The notes below the pieces were generated by a model, which did no database searches, had not been told where the DNA came from, and was given only the letters and a program-made list of their open reading frames with translations. Below, one piece after another: positions 1 to 7,185 of a stretch of 10,840 nucleotides of DNA. Numbering within the stretch: position 1 is the stretch's first letter; every line of letters begins with the position of its first letter. The DNA lies in assembly GCA_007134115.1 (NCBI GenBank), contig SLLK01000091.1:1-10840 (forward strand), read 5' to 3'. The stretch comes from Gammaproteobacteria bacterium (GTDB lineage Bacteria; Pseudomonadota; Gammaproteobacteria; UBA5335; SLRW01). Both the position numbers and the translations under genes were made by a program.

Positions 1-577
1 CGTTATGGGTGAGCGTAAAACCCACATCAAAGCGTGACAGCGCCATCTGGCGCAGCACTTTCTCAACATGGCCGAACTCGGTTTTTTCAGTGCGCATGAA
101 CTTGCGTCGCGCAGGCGTATTGAAGAACAGGTCGCGCACTTCCACGGTCGTGCCCGGTGGATGCGGCGCCGGTGCCGGCGGGATAAAGACACCATTGCCG
201 TCGCCCTCCACGCGCGTGCCATGCGCCTGACCGGCCACCCTGGAAACCAGCGACAGGTGACTGACCGAGGCCATACTGGGCAGTGCCTCGCCCCGGAAGC
301 CCAGACTGCTGACATTCTCCAGGTCAGACAGGGAGTTGATCTTGCTGGTGGCATGCCGATCCACCGCCAGCAACAGGTCATCGGCGGCAATGCCGGCACC
401 ATCGTCACGCACCCGGATCAGATTGAGGCCGCCCCCGGCGACTTCCACATCGACGCGCCCGGCGCCCGCATCAAGGCTGTTCTCGACCAGCTCCTTGACC
501 ACTGAAGCCGGCCGCTCCACCACCTCACCGGCGGCGATCTGATTGACGAGTTGGGAAGGCAGCTTGCTGATTCGCAT
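1..577 (-). CDS. mutL: DNA mismatch repair protein MutL (N-terminal part, cut by window edge)
   Basis: MutL is the ATP-dependent dimeric coordinator of methyl-directed mismatch repair, linking MutS at a mismatch to strand incision and UvrD unwinding. I translated the minus strand by hand from the ATG at 577 and obtained 192 residues that run off the left edge. The GHKL ATPase motifs are all present. They are [12 protein letters not shown] at residues 28-39 with catalytic Glu29 and Mg-binding Asn33, DDGAGI at 58-63, ATSKI at 76-80, GFRGEAL at 93-99, and the family signature [10 protein letters not shown] at 151-160. The N-terminus [20 protein letters not shown] matches the usual MutL start, which fixes the start codon even though no good Shine-Dalgarno is visible. 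It follows amiB in the same direction after 195 bp, the standard gammaproteobacterial order. The C-terminal dimerisation domain lies outside the window, so intactness cannot be judged. Confidence 0.97.
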   Translation of the reverse strand, partial: MRISKLPSQLVNQIAAGEVVERPASVVKELVENSLDAGAGRVDVEVAGGGLNLIRVRDDGAGIAADDLLLAVDRHATSKINSLSDLENVSSLGFRGEALPSMASVSHLSLVSRVAGQAHGTRVEGDGNGVFIPPAPAPHPPGTTVEVRDLFFNTPARRKFMRTEKTEFGHVEKVLRQMALSRFDVGFTLTHN

Positions 578-619
578 GCGCGCAAGCTTAGCAAAAAGGA
601 AAGATCAGGGTTTCAGCAA

Positions 620-675
620 GCGGGCAGTGGACCCGCCCCGGGCGCGCGCTGCGCCTGGCGCGACGCCGCGCCCGG
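620..675 (-). other. Two GC-rich inverted repeats in the amiB-mutL gap
   Basis: The 195-bp gap between amiB and mutL (578-772) holds no convincing gene. It contains a perfect 9-bp inverted repeat, CCGGGCGCG at 638-646 and CGCGCCCGG at 667-675. The 20-nt loop can itself fold (GCGC at 651-654 with GCGC at 658-661). A second stem lies closer to mutL, GCGGG at 620-624 with CCCGC at 632-636. In the mutL-sense RNA both would form roughly 45-100 nt upstream of the start codon. Neither is followed directly by a U tract, so they are not typical intrinsic terminators. A role as a structured mRNA leader, RNA-processing site or relic of an extragenic repeat is inference. Confidence 0.45.
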
Positions 676-772
676 ACGCCACACGACCGCCACCGGAGCC
701 TTCAAGCAGGCTGCCTGGCAAACGTTGTCTCGCAGCAACCCCGCTGGAAACTGAAAACCGAAAACTTCGAAT

Positions 773-2095
773 TTATTCCGCCTGCGCCACAGGTATGCGC
801 AAGACCTCTCCGGCACGCACCCGATCATCGTCGATCTGGTTGAAATCGCGCAGGCGATTGAGGTTGACCTGATAGCGCTGGGCGATATGAGACAGGGTTT
901 CGCCACGCTGGATCACGTGCTCCACCGGACCTTCGGCCATCAGGCCCCGCTCCGGCATACGATCCTGGAAGTACTCGCGAATCCCGTTCATCAGGGAGCG
1001 CGCCACCGCCTGTTGATGACTGGTGTCGTTCAGCCGGCGCTCCTCGTCCGGATTGGAGATAAACGCCACTTCCACCAGGATGGAGGGCAGATCGGGGGAC
1101 TTGAGCACGGCAAAGGGGGCCTGTTGCACCTGGCCACGATGCACCCGACCCAGTGTCTTGAGCTGGCCGATCACCTTCTCGCCAAGCTGGAAGCTGGCGT
1201 CGAGGGTGGCCGTCTGGGATAGATCCAGGAGTACCGAGGCCAGTTGATCATCCTTGTCGCGCAAATCCACACCACCGACCCGATCGGCCGCATTCTCACG
1301 GTTGGCCAGCCAGCGCGCCGCCTCATCACTGGCGCCTCGCTGGGACAACACGTACACCGAGGAGCCATGCGCCGCGGGGTGCTTGAAAGCATCGGCATGC
1401 AAGGAGATAAACAGATCGGCCTGATTTTCCCGCGCCAGTGCCGAGCGTTCGCGCAGGCTCACGTAATAGTCGCCATCACGGGTCATCAACGGCCGCATAC
1501 CGGGCTCGGCTTCCACCATCCGCTGCAGGCGCCGGGCAATCTGCAACACCACCTCTTTTTCGCGCGTCCCGTGATAGCCAATCGCCCCCGGGTCTTCGCC
1601 GCCATGGCCGGGGTCGATGGCGATCACCAGGTCACGCGGCCGCGTGGCCGGGCCGCTGTCGCGGGCGCGGCGCACGGAACGTCGATCCTCGGGTTGTTCG
1701 CGCCTGCTTTCGCTATCGTGCAGGTCCACCACCAGGCGATGACCATGGGGGCCTGAGGGTGGCAGCAGGAAGGTGCGCGGCTTGAGTTCATGCTGGAGAT
1801 CAAGCACCACGCGCAGATCGCCACCGTCACGCGTGCCGGTGCGAATACCCTTGAGCCGGGTGCTCGAGTCATCGGTGGATGGCACACTGGCCGCCAGCTT
1901 TGCACCCTGCATATCAATCACGATGCGATCCGGCCCGGACAGGGCGAACACCGAGTGCTCTACCGGTTCGCTGATATCGAACACCACGCGCGTGTGATCG
2001 GGACCTGTCCACAGGCGCATGCCGCTGACCTCCAGCGCCGGCGCCGAGGACCAGCAGATCAGTAAAAGCAACGCCAGCAGGGGGGCTTTGCGCAT
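773..2095 (-). CDS. amiB: N-acetylmuramoyl-L-alanine amidase AmiB, with AMIN and LysM domains
   Basis: This periplasmic zinc amidase cleaves the bond between N-acetylmuramic acid and the stem peptide, splitting septal peptidoglycan during cell separation. The ATG at 2095 gives 440 residues starting MRKAPLLALLLLICW, a signal peptide of about 20 residues. An earlier in-frame codon at 2140 would add 15 hydrophilic residues before the signal peptide and is unlikely. An AMIN domain spans about 21-126, followed by an Arg-rich linker (about 127-154). The Amidase_3 domain (about 155-380) has Zn ligands His164 (DPGHGG), Glu179 (REKEVVL) and His233 (SLHADAF), and catalytic Glu342 (VEVAFISNP). A LysM peptidoglycan-binding module covers about 392-436. 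In E. coli, AmiB is activated by EnvC and FtsEX; no activator gene is visible here. AmiC is the main alternative name, but LysM and the position between tsaE and mutL favour AmiB. Confidence 0.96.
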   Translation of the reverse strand: MRKAPLLALLLLICWSSAPALEVSGMRLWTGPDHTRVVFDISEPVEHSVFALSGPDRIVIDMQGAKLAASVPSTDDSSTRLKGIRTGTRDGGDLRVVLDLQHELKPRTFLLPPSGPHGHRLVVDLHDSESRREQPEDRRSVRRARDSGPATRPRDLVIAIDPGHGGEDPGAIGYHGTREKEVVLQIARRLQRMVEAEPGMRPLMTRDGDYYVSLRERSALARENQADLFISLHADAFKHPAAHGSSVYVLSQRGASDEAARWLANRENAADRVGGVDLRDKDDQLASVLLDLSQTATLDASFQLGEKVIGQLKTLGRVHRGQVQQAPFAVLKSPDLPSILVEVAFISNPDEERRLNDTSHQQAVARSLMNGIREYFQDRMPERGLMAEGPVEHVIQRGETLSHIAQRYQVNLNRLRDFNQIDDDRVRAGEVLRIPVAQAE

Positions 2096-2163
2096 GATTG
2101 TTGTTCCGTTATTACCCGACAAATTCACCGGGACCGACACCCGATCAGCCTTTTACCCGTCCA

Positions 2164-2192
2164 GCTATACTCAATAATAGAGAAAAATGCAA
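2164..2192 (-). promoter_or_regulatory. Candidate sigma-70 promoter for amiB-mutL
   Basis: The tsaE-amiB gap (2096-2252) is conspicuously AT-rich compared with its surroundings. On the minus strand it contains TTGCAT (2192-2187) and TATAGC (2169-2164) separated by exactly 17 nt, each matching the sigma-70 consensus at four or five of six positions. The predicted transcript would start about 60 nt upstream of the amiB ATG. This would let amiB-mutL be expressed independently of nnr-tsaE. The call rests on sequence match and position only. Confidence 0.45.
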
Positions 2193-2204
2193 CATTTTGA
2201 TGCA
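2188..2204. promoter_or_regulatory. Imperfect dyad overlapping the candidate amiB -35 box
   Basis: The 17-bp stretch reads TGCAACATTTTGATGCA and fits the symmetric pattern TGCAnCAnnnTGnTGCA. Twelve of the 16 paired positions are symmetric around the central base. Dyads of this size are typical of dimeric repressor or activator sites, and this one covers most of the -35 hexamer of the proposed amiB promoter. I do not recognise the regulator. AT-rich DNA makes short dyads by chance, so confidence is low. Confidence 0.25.
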
Positions 2205-2252
2205 GATACAGGCTGTTCCTAAACCGAAACAACAACAATTGGAAAGCGGCTG

Positions 2253-2744
2253 TCACGACACGTTCGCGTCCGCCTGCAGCCGCTGCCCGCGCGCTGAGCA
2301 AGCAGTCAGGCGCAGGCAACGGGCATCACCACCGCCATGCTTGAGGGTCAGAACCAGATCGGGGGCGGGCAGAAAGCCGCGGCCATGTTGCGGCCACTCC
2401 ACCAGCCACAGCGATGGCGAGCCCAGATAATCGCGCAAGCCGAGGAATTCCAGCTCGGCGGGATCGGCCAGTCGGTACAGGTCCAGGTGCAGCACCAGGG
2501 GCAACGCCGGCAACCCTGTTTCATAGGGCTCGAATAACGAGTAGGTGGGACTGGGCACCGGCCCCTCCCAGCCCAGCGCCTCCAGCAACGCCCGGCTCAA
2601 GGTGGTCTTGCCGGCACCGAGCTCCCCTTCGAGGTATATCAGCAACGGTGCGTCCGGTCGCAATCGCATCACCGCGGCGGCCAGGCGCTGCGCCAGGCAC
2701 ACCGTATCCTGCTCCCCGGCAAGCACCCGCTCCCCTGTAGTCAC
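2253..2744 (-). CDS. tsaE: tRNA threonylcarbamoyladenosine biosynthesis ATPase TsaE (YjeE family)
   Basis: TsaE is the small cytoplasmic P-loop ATPase that works with TsaB and TsaD to transfer the threonylcarbamoyl group onto A37 of ANN-decoding tRNAs. The 163-residue product has the Walker A motif GELGAGKTT at 40-48, the SPTYSL switch segment at 65-70, HLDLYRL at 86-92 carrying the conserved Asp88, and LVEWP at 114-118, in family order and spacing. The first codon is GTG at 2744, and its G-TGA overlaps the nnr stop by 4 bp. Translation is therefore probably coupled to nnr, and no strong separate Shine-Dalgarno is seen. The length is close to the roughly 155 residues usual for the family. The order nnr-tsaE-amiB is widely conserved in gammaproteobacteria. 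The last 15-20 residues are polar and poorly conserved. Confidence 0.96.
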   Translation of the reverse strand: MTTGERVLAGEQDTVCLAQRLAAAVMRLRPDAPLLIYLEGELGAGKTTLSRALLEALGWEGPVPSPTYSLFEPYETGLPALPLVLHLDLYRLADPAELEFLGLRDYLGSPSLWLVEWPQHGRGFLPAPDLVLTLKHGGGDARCLRLTACSARGQRLQADANVS

Positions 2745-4231
2745 AGGTTGACCAGCCGCCGCAACGGCAGAAACAGATCACTGGCAAGCAGCCCGCGCTC
2801 GCCACCGTCGGTGGCCGCCTCATCGGCAGCGTAACCGTGCAGCAGGGCGCCTGCCCGCGCCGCATCACCGGCACTCAGCCCCTGCGCCATCAACCCGGCG
2901 ATCACACCGGTCAGCACATCACCCATCCCGCCGCTGGCCATGCCCGGGTTACCGCTGTCCGTCAGCGTCATGCCCGATTCGTCGGCAACCAGGGTGCCGC
3001 AACCCTTGAGCAGGGCAATACCGCCGAAGCGCTCGACCAGCGCCGCAGTCGCCGCGAAACGGTCATCATTGATCTGCGCCGCGCTGACCCCCAGCAACCG
3101 CCCCGCTTCGCCGGGATGGGGCGTGAGAACCCGCTGCGCATCGTAATCCGGCGCCGCCGCCAGCAGATTGAGTGCGTCGGCGTCCACCACCAGCGGCTTG
3201 TCGCAGTCATTGACCGCCCGCCACATCTCCCGCGACCAGGGCGTCTGCCCCAGGCCCGGCCCGATCGCGACCACCGTGGCGCGCTCCAGCCATGGCGCCA
3301 GCGCGGCGCCATCCGCCACACCCGCGCACATCAATTCCGGCCGCGCCAGATTCAGGCTTGCCGCATGTTCCGGCGCGGTCGCCACGGTCACCAGACCGGC
3401 GCCCACCCGCTGCGCGGCCTCGCCGGCCAGGCGTGGCGCACCCGGCATGCCCGGCGCGCCACCCACGACCAGCACATGACCGAAATCTCCCTTGTGACTG
3501 TGACGTCGGCGCGGGCCGAGCAATGCCGCCACATCAGACAGCACCAGGCGCTGCACGGCCGCCGGCTCACGCGCATACACCGTGGCCGGCACGTCGAGGC
3601 CGTCAAAATAGATAGCGCCGCTGTAGTCCGGCCCATCGGCGGTATACATGCCACGCTTGCGCCCGATAAAGGTCGCGGTCGCATCCGCCTTGATCGCCAC
3701 GCCGAGCACGCGCCCCGTATCCGCGTCCAGACCGCTGGGAATATCCACCGCAAAACGCGCCCAGTGGCCGGCATTCAGGGCCTCGATCAACGTCCGCCAG
3801 CGGCCTTCCACCGCGCGCTGCAAACCGGTGCCGAACAAGGCATCCACCACCACATCGGGCGCATAGTCTTCAGGCAGCACCGTATCGCGGCGCCAGATCA
3901 TGCCTTGCCCGCCGACCGCCTCCCAGTCACTGGCGGCACGCGCCGCATCGCCGGACAGCTCGCCGCTGCCGGCCATGGCAACCAGAACCACTTCCATACC
4001 GGATTCACGCGCGAGTCGGGCGATCACGTACCCGTCGCCGCCGTTATTGCCCTTGCCACAGCACACCAGCAGGCGACGCGCCTGCGGCCAGTGCGCGCGC
4101 AAGCGCGTGAAGGCCGCCGCAGCAGCGCGCGTCATCAGGGTATAACCGGCCATGCCGGCCTGCTCGATAGCCAGACGATCGAGTCTTTGTAACTGTCCGG
4201 CGGTATAGAGATTTTGGGCCATGGGCTGCAT
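2741..4231 (-). CDS. nnr: Bifunctional NAD(P)H-hydrate epimerase / ADP-dependent NAD(P)H-hydrate dehydratase
   Basis: Nnr (YjeF) repairs damaged cofactors. The N-terminal domain interconverts the R and S epimers of NAD(P)HX, and the C-terminal domain dehydrates the S form back to NAD(P)H using ADP. Of 496 residues, about 1-220 form the epimerase, with GKGNNGGDG at 59-67, DALFGTG at 130-136 and VDIPSGLDADTG at 162-173. About 240-496 form the ribokinase-like dehydratase, with HKGDFGHVLVVGG at 246-258, GPGLGQ at 324-329, VDADALN at 349-355, TPHPGEAG at 370-377 and GGMGDVLTG at 434-442 containing catalytic Asp438. Both halves look intact. The start is ATG 4231 or ATG 4222 (three codons later); neither has a clear Shine-Dalgarno. 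A possible -10 box (TATCAT, 4243-4238) lies so close to 4231 that a nearly leaderless mRNA is conceivable. It is divergent from queG and overlaps tsaE. Confidence 0.97.
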   Translation of the reverse strand: MQPMAQNLYTAGQLQRLDRLAIEQAGMAGYTLMTRAAAAAFTRLRAHWPQARRLLVCCGKGNNGGDGYVIARLARESGMEVVLVAMAGSGELSGDAARAASDWEAVGGQGMIWRRDTVLPEDYAPDVVVDALFGTGLQRAVEGRWRTLIEALNAGHWARFAVDIPSGLDADTGRVLGVAIKADATATFIGRKRGMYTADGPDYSGAIYFDGLDVPATVYAREPAAVQRLVLSDVAALLGPRRRHSHKGDFGHVLVVGGAPGMPGAPRLAGEAAQRVGAGLVTVATAPEHAASLNLARPELMCAGVADGAALAPWLERATVVAIGPGLGQTPWSREMWRAVNDCDKPLVVDADALNLLAAAPDYDAQRVLTPHPGEAGRLLGVSAAQINDDRFAATAALVERFGGIALLKGCGTLVADESGMTLTDSGNPGMASGGMGDVLTGVIAGLMAQGLSAGDAARAGALLHGYAADEAATDGGERGLLASDLFLPLRRLVNL

Positions 4232-4319
4232 TCTGCCATGATAGATGCCTCACGACACTGTGCTTGACCTCCCAACCGGGATGGCACAGCTGCCCTGTCC
4301 GGCTATCCGAGACCCAGCC

Positions 4320-5423
4320 ATGACGTCGACCACCGTTGACTCGCTTGATCCGCAGGAACTGGCGGCGCTCGCCGGCCGTATCCGGCAATGGGGCCGGGAG
4401 CTGGGCTTTCAGCACACCGGCTTCGCCGACACCGATCTCGCCGTCGCCGAGGCACGACTGCAGGAATGGCTGGCCGCGCAACGCCACGGCGACATGGAAT
4501 ACATGGCGCGGCACGGGTCCCGGCGCAGCCGGCCCGCCGAACTGGTTCCCGACACCGTGCGCGTCATCAGCGTGCGCATGGACTACAGTCCGCCCCGCGC
4601 GGTGCCCGCCGAGGAGGTGCTGGACCGGCCGCCGCTGGCCTACATCTCGCGCTATGCGCTGGGCCGCGATTATCACAAGCTCATGCGCAAGCGCTTGCAG
4701 CGCCTGGCCGGCCGTATCGCCGCGCATATCGGTGACTTCGGCTACCGCGTCTTCGTCGACAGCGCGCCGGTGCTGGAGAAACCGCTGGCACAGAAGGCCG
4801 GTCTCGGCTGGATGGGCAAACACACCAACATTCTCTCGCGTGAAGCCGGCTCCTGGTTCTTTCTCGGCGAGATCTATACCGACCTGCCCCTGCCGGTGGA
4901 CCAGCCGGTCAGCGATCACTGCGGCTCGTGCACAGCCTGCATCGACGTGTGCCCCACGCAGGCCATTACTGCGCCTTACCAGCTCGATGCGCGTCGCTGC
5001 ATCTCCTACCTGACCATCGAGCACCACGGCGCCATTCCCGAGGCGTTGCGTCGTGACATGGGTAACCGCATCTATGGTTGTGACGACTGCCAGCTGGTGT
5101 GCCCGTGGAACCGTTATGCACAGCTCACCGGTGAAGGTGATTTCGCGCCGCGCCACGGCCTGGACGCACCGGATATGGTGGCGCTGTTCGAGTGGAGCGA
5201 GGAAGAATTTCTGCGCCGTACCGAAGGTTCCGCCATCCGCCGCATCGGACACCAGCGCTGGCTGCGCAATATCGCGGTGGCCCTGGGTAATGCGCTGGCC
5301 GATGGGCAAGTGGACCAAACCGCGGCGACCCGTATTCGCGCTGCTCTCCAGGCGCGGCAGCAACACCCCTCGGCCGTAGTGCGCGAACATGTAGACTGGG
5401 CTTTGCGCCAGGCACCCGCCTGA
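4320..5423 (+). CDS. queG: Epoxyqueuosine reductase QueG
   Basis: QueG carries out the last step of queuosine synthesis, reducing epoxyqueuosine to queuosine in the wobble position of GUN-anticodon tRNAs. It is a cytoplasmic cobalamin and iron-sulfur enzyme. From the ATG at 4320 the product has 367 residues, close to E. coli QueG at about 379. An upstream in-frame ATG at 4245 would add 25 residues that look unlike the family, whose proteins begin shortly before the RQWGRELGF-type segment seen at 22-30. VDSAPVLEK at 147-155 is the conserved active-site stretch. The two [4Fe-4S] clusters are supplied by CGSCTACIDVCP (Cys201, 204, 207, 211) and by Cys227 plus CDDCQLVCPWN (Cys254, 257, 261). The C-terminal 60-70 residues look like the helical HEAT-type tail. 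It is divergent from nnr, as in E. coli, and convergent with pgi. Confidence 0.96.
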   Translation: MTSTTVDSLDPQELAALAGRIRQWGRELGFQHTGFADTDLAVAEARLQEWLAAQRHGDMEYMARHGSRRSRPAELVPDTVRVISVRMDYSPPRAVPAEEVLDRPPLAYISRYALGRDYHKLMRKRLQRLAGRIAAHIGDFGYRVFVDSAPVLEKPLAQKAGLGWMGKHTNILSREAGSWFFLGEIYTDLPLPVDQPVSDHCGSCTACIDVCPTQAITAPYQLDARRCISYLTIEHHGAIPEALRRDMGNRIYGCDDCQLVCPWNRYAQLTGEGDFAPRHGLDAPDMVALFEWSEEEFLRRTEGSAIRRIGHQRWLRNIAVALGNALADGQVDQTAATRIRAALQARQQHPSAVVREHVDWALRQAPA

Positions 5424-5440
5424 TCCGTGCGTGACGCGAC

Positions 5441-7084
5441 CTAGTCGAACCCGTTACGGCGGCACCAGTCGAGCAGCTCATGTTCGCTTTGATCGCCCTG
5501 CGCGGCACGCTCGTCGTTGAGGGCCGCAAGCGCTTCCACCGCCATCTCCTTGCCCAGTTCCACGCCCCACTGGTCAAAGGAATTGACGTTCCAGATCCAC
5601 CCCTGCACAAAAATCTTGTGCTCATAAAGCGCCAGCAGGGCGCCCAGCGTGCGCGGGTCCAGCCGTCTCAGCAGCAGCGTGTTGCTGGGCCGGTTGCCGG
5701 GGAACACCAGATGCGGCAACAGGCGCCGCGCCGTGTCCGCGTCCACGCCCCGCTCACGCAACAATACGCGCGCCTCATCCACGGTACGGCCGCGCATCAA
5801 CGCCCGCGGCTGGGCCAGCAGGTTGGCCAGCAGCACGCGGTGATGATGCGTCAGCGAGTGCTCCGGCGTGGCACAACCCACAAAATCCACCGGTACCCAC
5901 TGCGCCCCCTGGTGCAGCCACTGGAAAAAGGCGTGCTGGCCACTGGTGCCCTCGCCGCCCCACACCAGCGGCCCGGTGGCGACCGCCATGCGGCGACCAT
6001 GGCGATCCACCCGCTTGCCATTACTCTCCATATCGGCCTGTTGCAGATGGGTGGGCAGCAAGGCCAGGCGCCGGTCATACGGCAGTACTGCATGACTCTG
6101 GCAGCCAAAGAAGTTCACATACCAGACCCCCAGCAGCCCCATCATCAAGGGCATATTCTGCCCGGGCGGTGCCTCCAGGAAATGCCGGTCCATCTCCGCC
6201 GCCCCCGCCAGCAACTCGCGGAAGGCCGACATCCCCACCGCCAGCGCGATGGGCAGCCCCACACATGACCACAGGGAATAACGCCCACCGACCCAGTCCC
6301 ACAGCGGGAAACGATTGTCCTCATGGATACCGAAGGCAGCCACGGCCTCGCGATTGGCCGACACAGCGACAAAATGGCGCCTCAACGCCGTGTCCTTTTC
6401 GATCCCTGCATCACACAGCCAGCCCAGCGCGCTGTCGGCGTTGGTCATGGTCTCCATGGTGGAGAAACTCTTGGAGCTGACGATGAACAGCGTGGTCGAC
6501 GGTTCCAGTTGCGCCAGCTTGCCCGCCAGGTCGGCGCCATCCACATTGGACACAAAGTGCACGCGCGGCTGCCCGGTAGCCAGCTCGCCCAGCGCCCGGG
6601 TGACCATTTCCGGCCCCAGGTGGGAACCGCCGATACCCAGGTTGACCACATCCGTCACCGGCTCGCCGCCGGCGCCCGGCCAGCGACGCTCACGCAGGCG
6701 TTGGCAAAATGCTTCCATGCGCCCCAGCGCAGCCTGTACCTGCGGCCACACGGCAACCCCTTCAAGCGTGACGCCGTTATCCCGTGGCGCCCGCAACAGG
6801 GTATGCAGTGCGGCACGGTCTTCGCTGGTATTCAGATGCTCGCCCGCCACCATACGCGCGGCTGCCTCGAGCACGCCGCGCTGCGCAGCCAGCTCAAGCA
6901 ACAGCGTGCGCGTGCGCGCATCCACCCGGTTGCGCGAATAATCCAGCAACAACTGCTCATGCTGCAGCGAAAACGTCTGATAACGTCGGGGATCGGCGGC
7001 AAACAGCTCGCGCATGTGCACATCCGCCATCTCGCGGGCGTGCTCCTGCAGCGCTTGCCAGGCGGGTAATTTCGCAAGCTCCAT
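5441..7084 (-). CDS. pgi: Glucose-6-phosphate isomerase
   Basis: Pgi interconverts glucose-6-phosphate and fructose-6-phosphate in the cytoplasm, for glycolysis, gluconeogenesis and hexose-phosphate supply to the envelope. The 547-residue product has the usual length of the long bacterial type. GIGGSHLGP at 150-158 and SSKSFSTMET at 203-212 form the sugar-phosphate pocket. DWVGGRYS at 263-270 is family signature 1, with Arg268. GQHAFF at 382-387 holds the ring-opening His384, and FDQWGVELGK at 503-512 is signature 2 with catalytic Lys512. The loop before His384 reads WGGEGTSGQH, with the only acidic residue at Glu378; in E. coli the same loop reads WGEPGTNGQH. The ATG at 7084 follows a weak purine-rich site. 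A strong terminator lies just upstream, so pgi is probably separated from the pan genes or expressed by readthrough. Confidence 0.98.
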   Translation of the reverse strand: MELAKLPAWQALQEHAREMADVHMRELFAADPRRYQTFSLQHEQLLLDYSRNRVDARTRTLLLELAAQRGVLEAAARMVAGEHLNTSEDRAALHTLLRAPRDNGVTLEGVAVWPQVQAALGRMEAFCQRLRERRWPGAGGEPVTDVVNLGIGGSHLGPEMVTRALGELATGQPRVHFVSNVDGADLAGKLAQLEPSTTLFIVSSKSFSTMETMTNADSALGWLCDAGIEKDTALRRHFVAVSANREAVAAFGIHEDNRFPLWDWVGGRYSLWSCVGLPIALAVGMSAFRELLAGAAEMDRHFLEAPPGQNMPLMMGLLGVWYVNFFGCQSHAVLPYDRRLALLPTHLQQADMESNGKRVDRHGRRMAVATGPLVWGGEGTSGQHAFFQWLHQGAQWVPVDFVGCATPEHSLTHHHRVLLANLLAQPRALMRGRTVDEARVLLRERGVDADTARRLLPHLVFPGNRPSNTLLLRRLDPRTLGALLALYEHKIFVQGWIWNVNSFDQWGVELGKEMAVEALAALNDERAAQGDQSEHELLDWCRRNGFD

Positions 7085-7111
7085 GGCTTTACTCTATCCC
7101 TGTTGACAACA

Positions 7112-7144
7112 AAAAGCCCCGTCGCGACAAACGACGGGGCTTTT
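7112..7144. terminator. Intrinsic terminator between panD and pgi
   Basis: A perfect 13-bp inverted repeat, AAAAGCCCCGTCG at 7112-7124 and CGACGGGGCTTTT at 7132-7144, encloses a 7-nt loop. Read on the minus strand the stem ends in five T residues, giving a textbook Rho-independent terminator 42 nt after the panD stop. The plus-strand reading ends in four T residues, so it could also act against plus-strand transcription. It should end the pcnB-to-panD transcript before pgi, whose start codon is only 27 nt further on. Confidence 0.9.
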
Positions 7145-7185
7145 GGTCAGGACCGACTGCACACGGGGTGGTGCCGCCGGCAGTT

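Noticed and set aside
2097..2239. Inverted 9-mers ATTGTTGTT (2097-2105) and AACAACAAT (2231-2239) flanking the tsaE-amiB gap
   Set aside because: The arms are simple-sequence and 125 nt apart; most likely chance in an AT-rich gap.
2837..4192. A 451-codon open frame on the plus strand opposite nnr
   Set aside because: It lies entirely antisense to a well-supported gene. The encoded protein is rich in His, Arg and Gln with no recognisable motif, as expected for a mirror frame in GC-rich DNA.
4238..4243. TATCAT as a -10 box giving a leaderless nnr mRNA
   Set aside because: The hexamer matches well, but no acceptable -35 lies at the right distance; kept only as a remark under nnr.
4044..5390. 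A 448-codon open frame on the minus strand opposite queG
   Set aside because: It is antisense to QueG, which has all its cysteine motifs and the right length. The mirror product has no domain I recognise and also runs into nnr.
5409..5422. Small hairpin CAGGC-ACCC-GCCTG at the queG stop codon as a terminator
   Set aside because: The stem is only 5 bp and no T run follows.
5480..6268. Open frames on the plus strand opposite pgi (also 6323-7069)
   Set aside because: They are shadows of a complete Pgi gene, with low-complexity His/Gln/Arg-rich translations.
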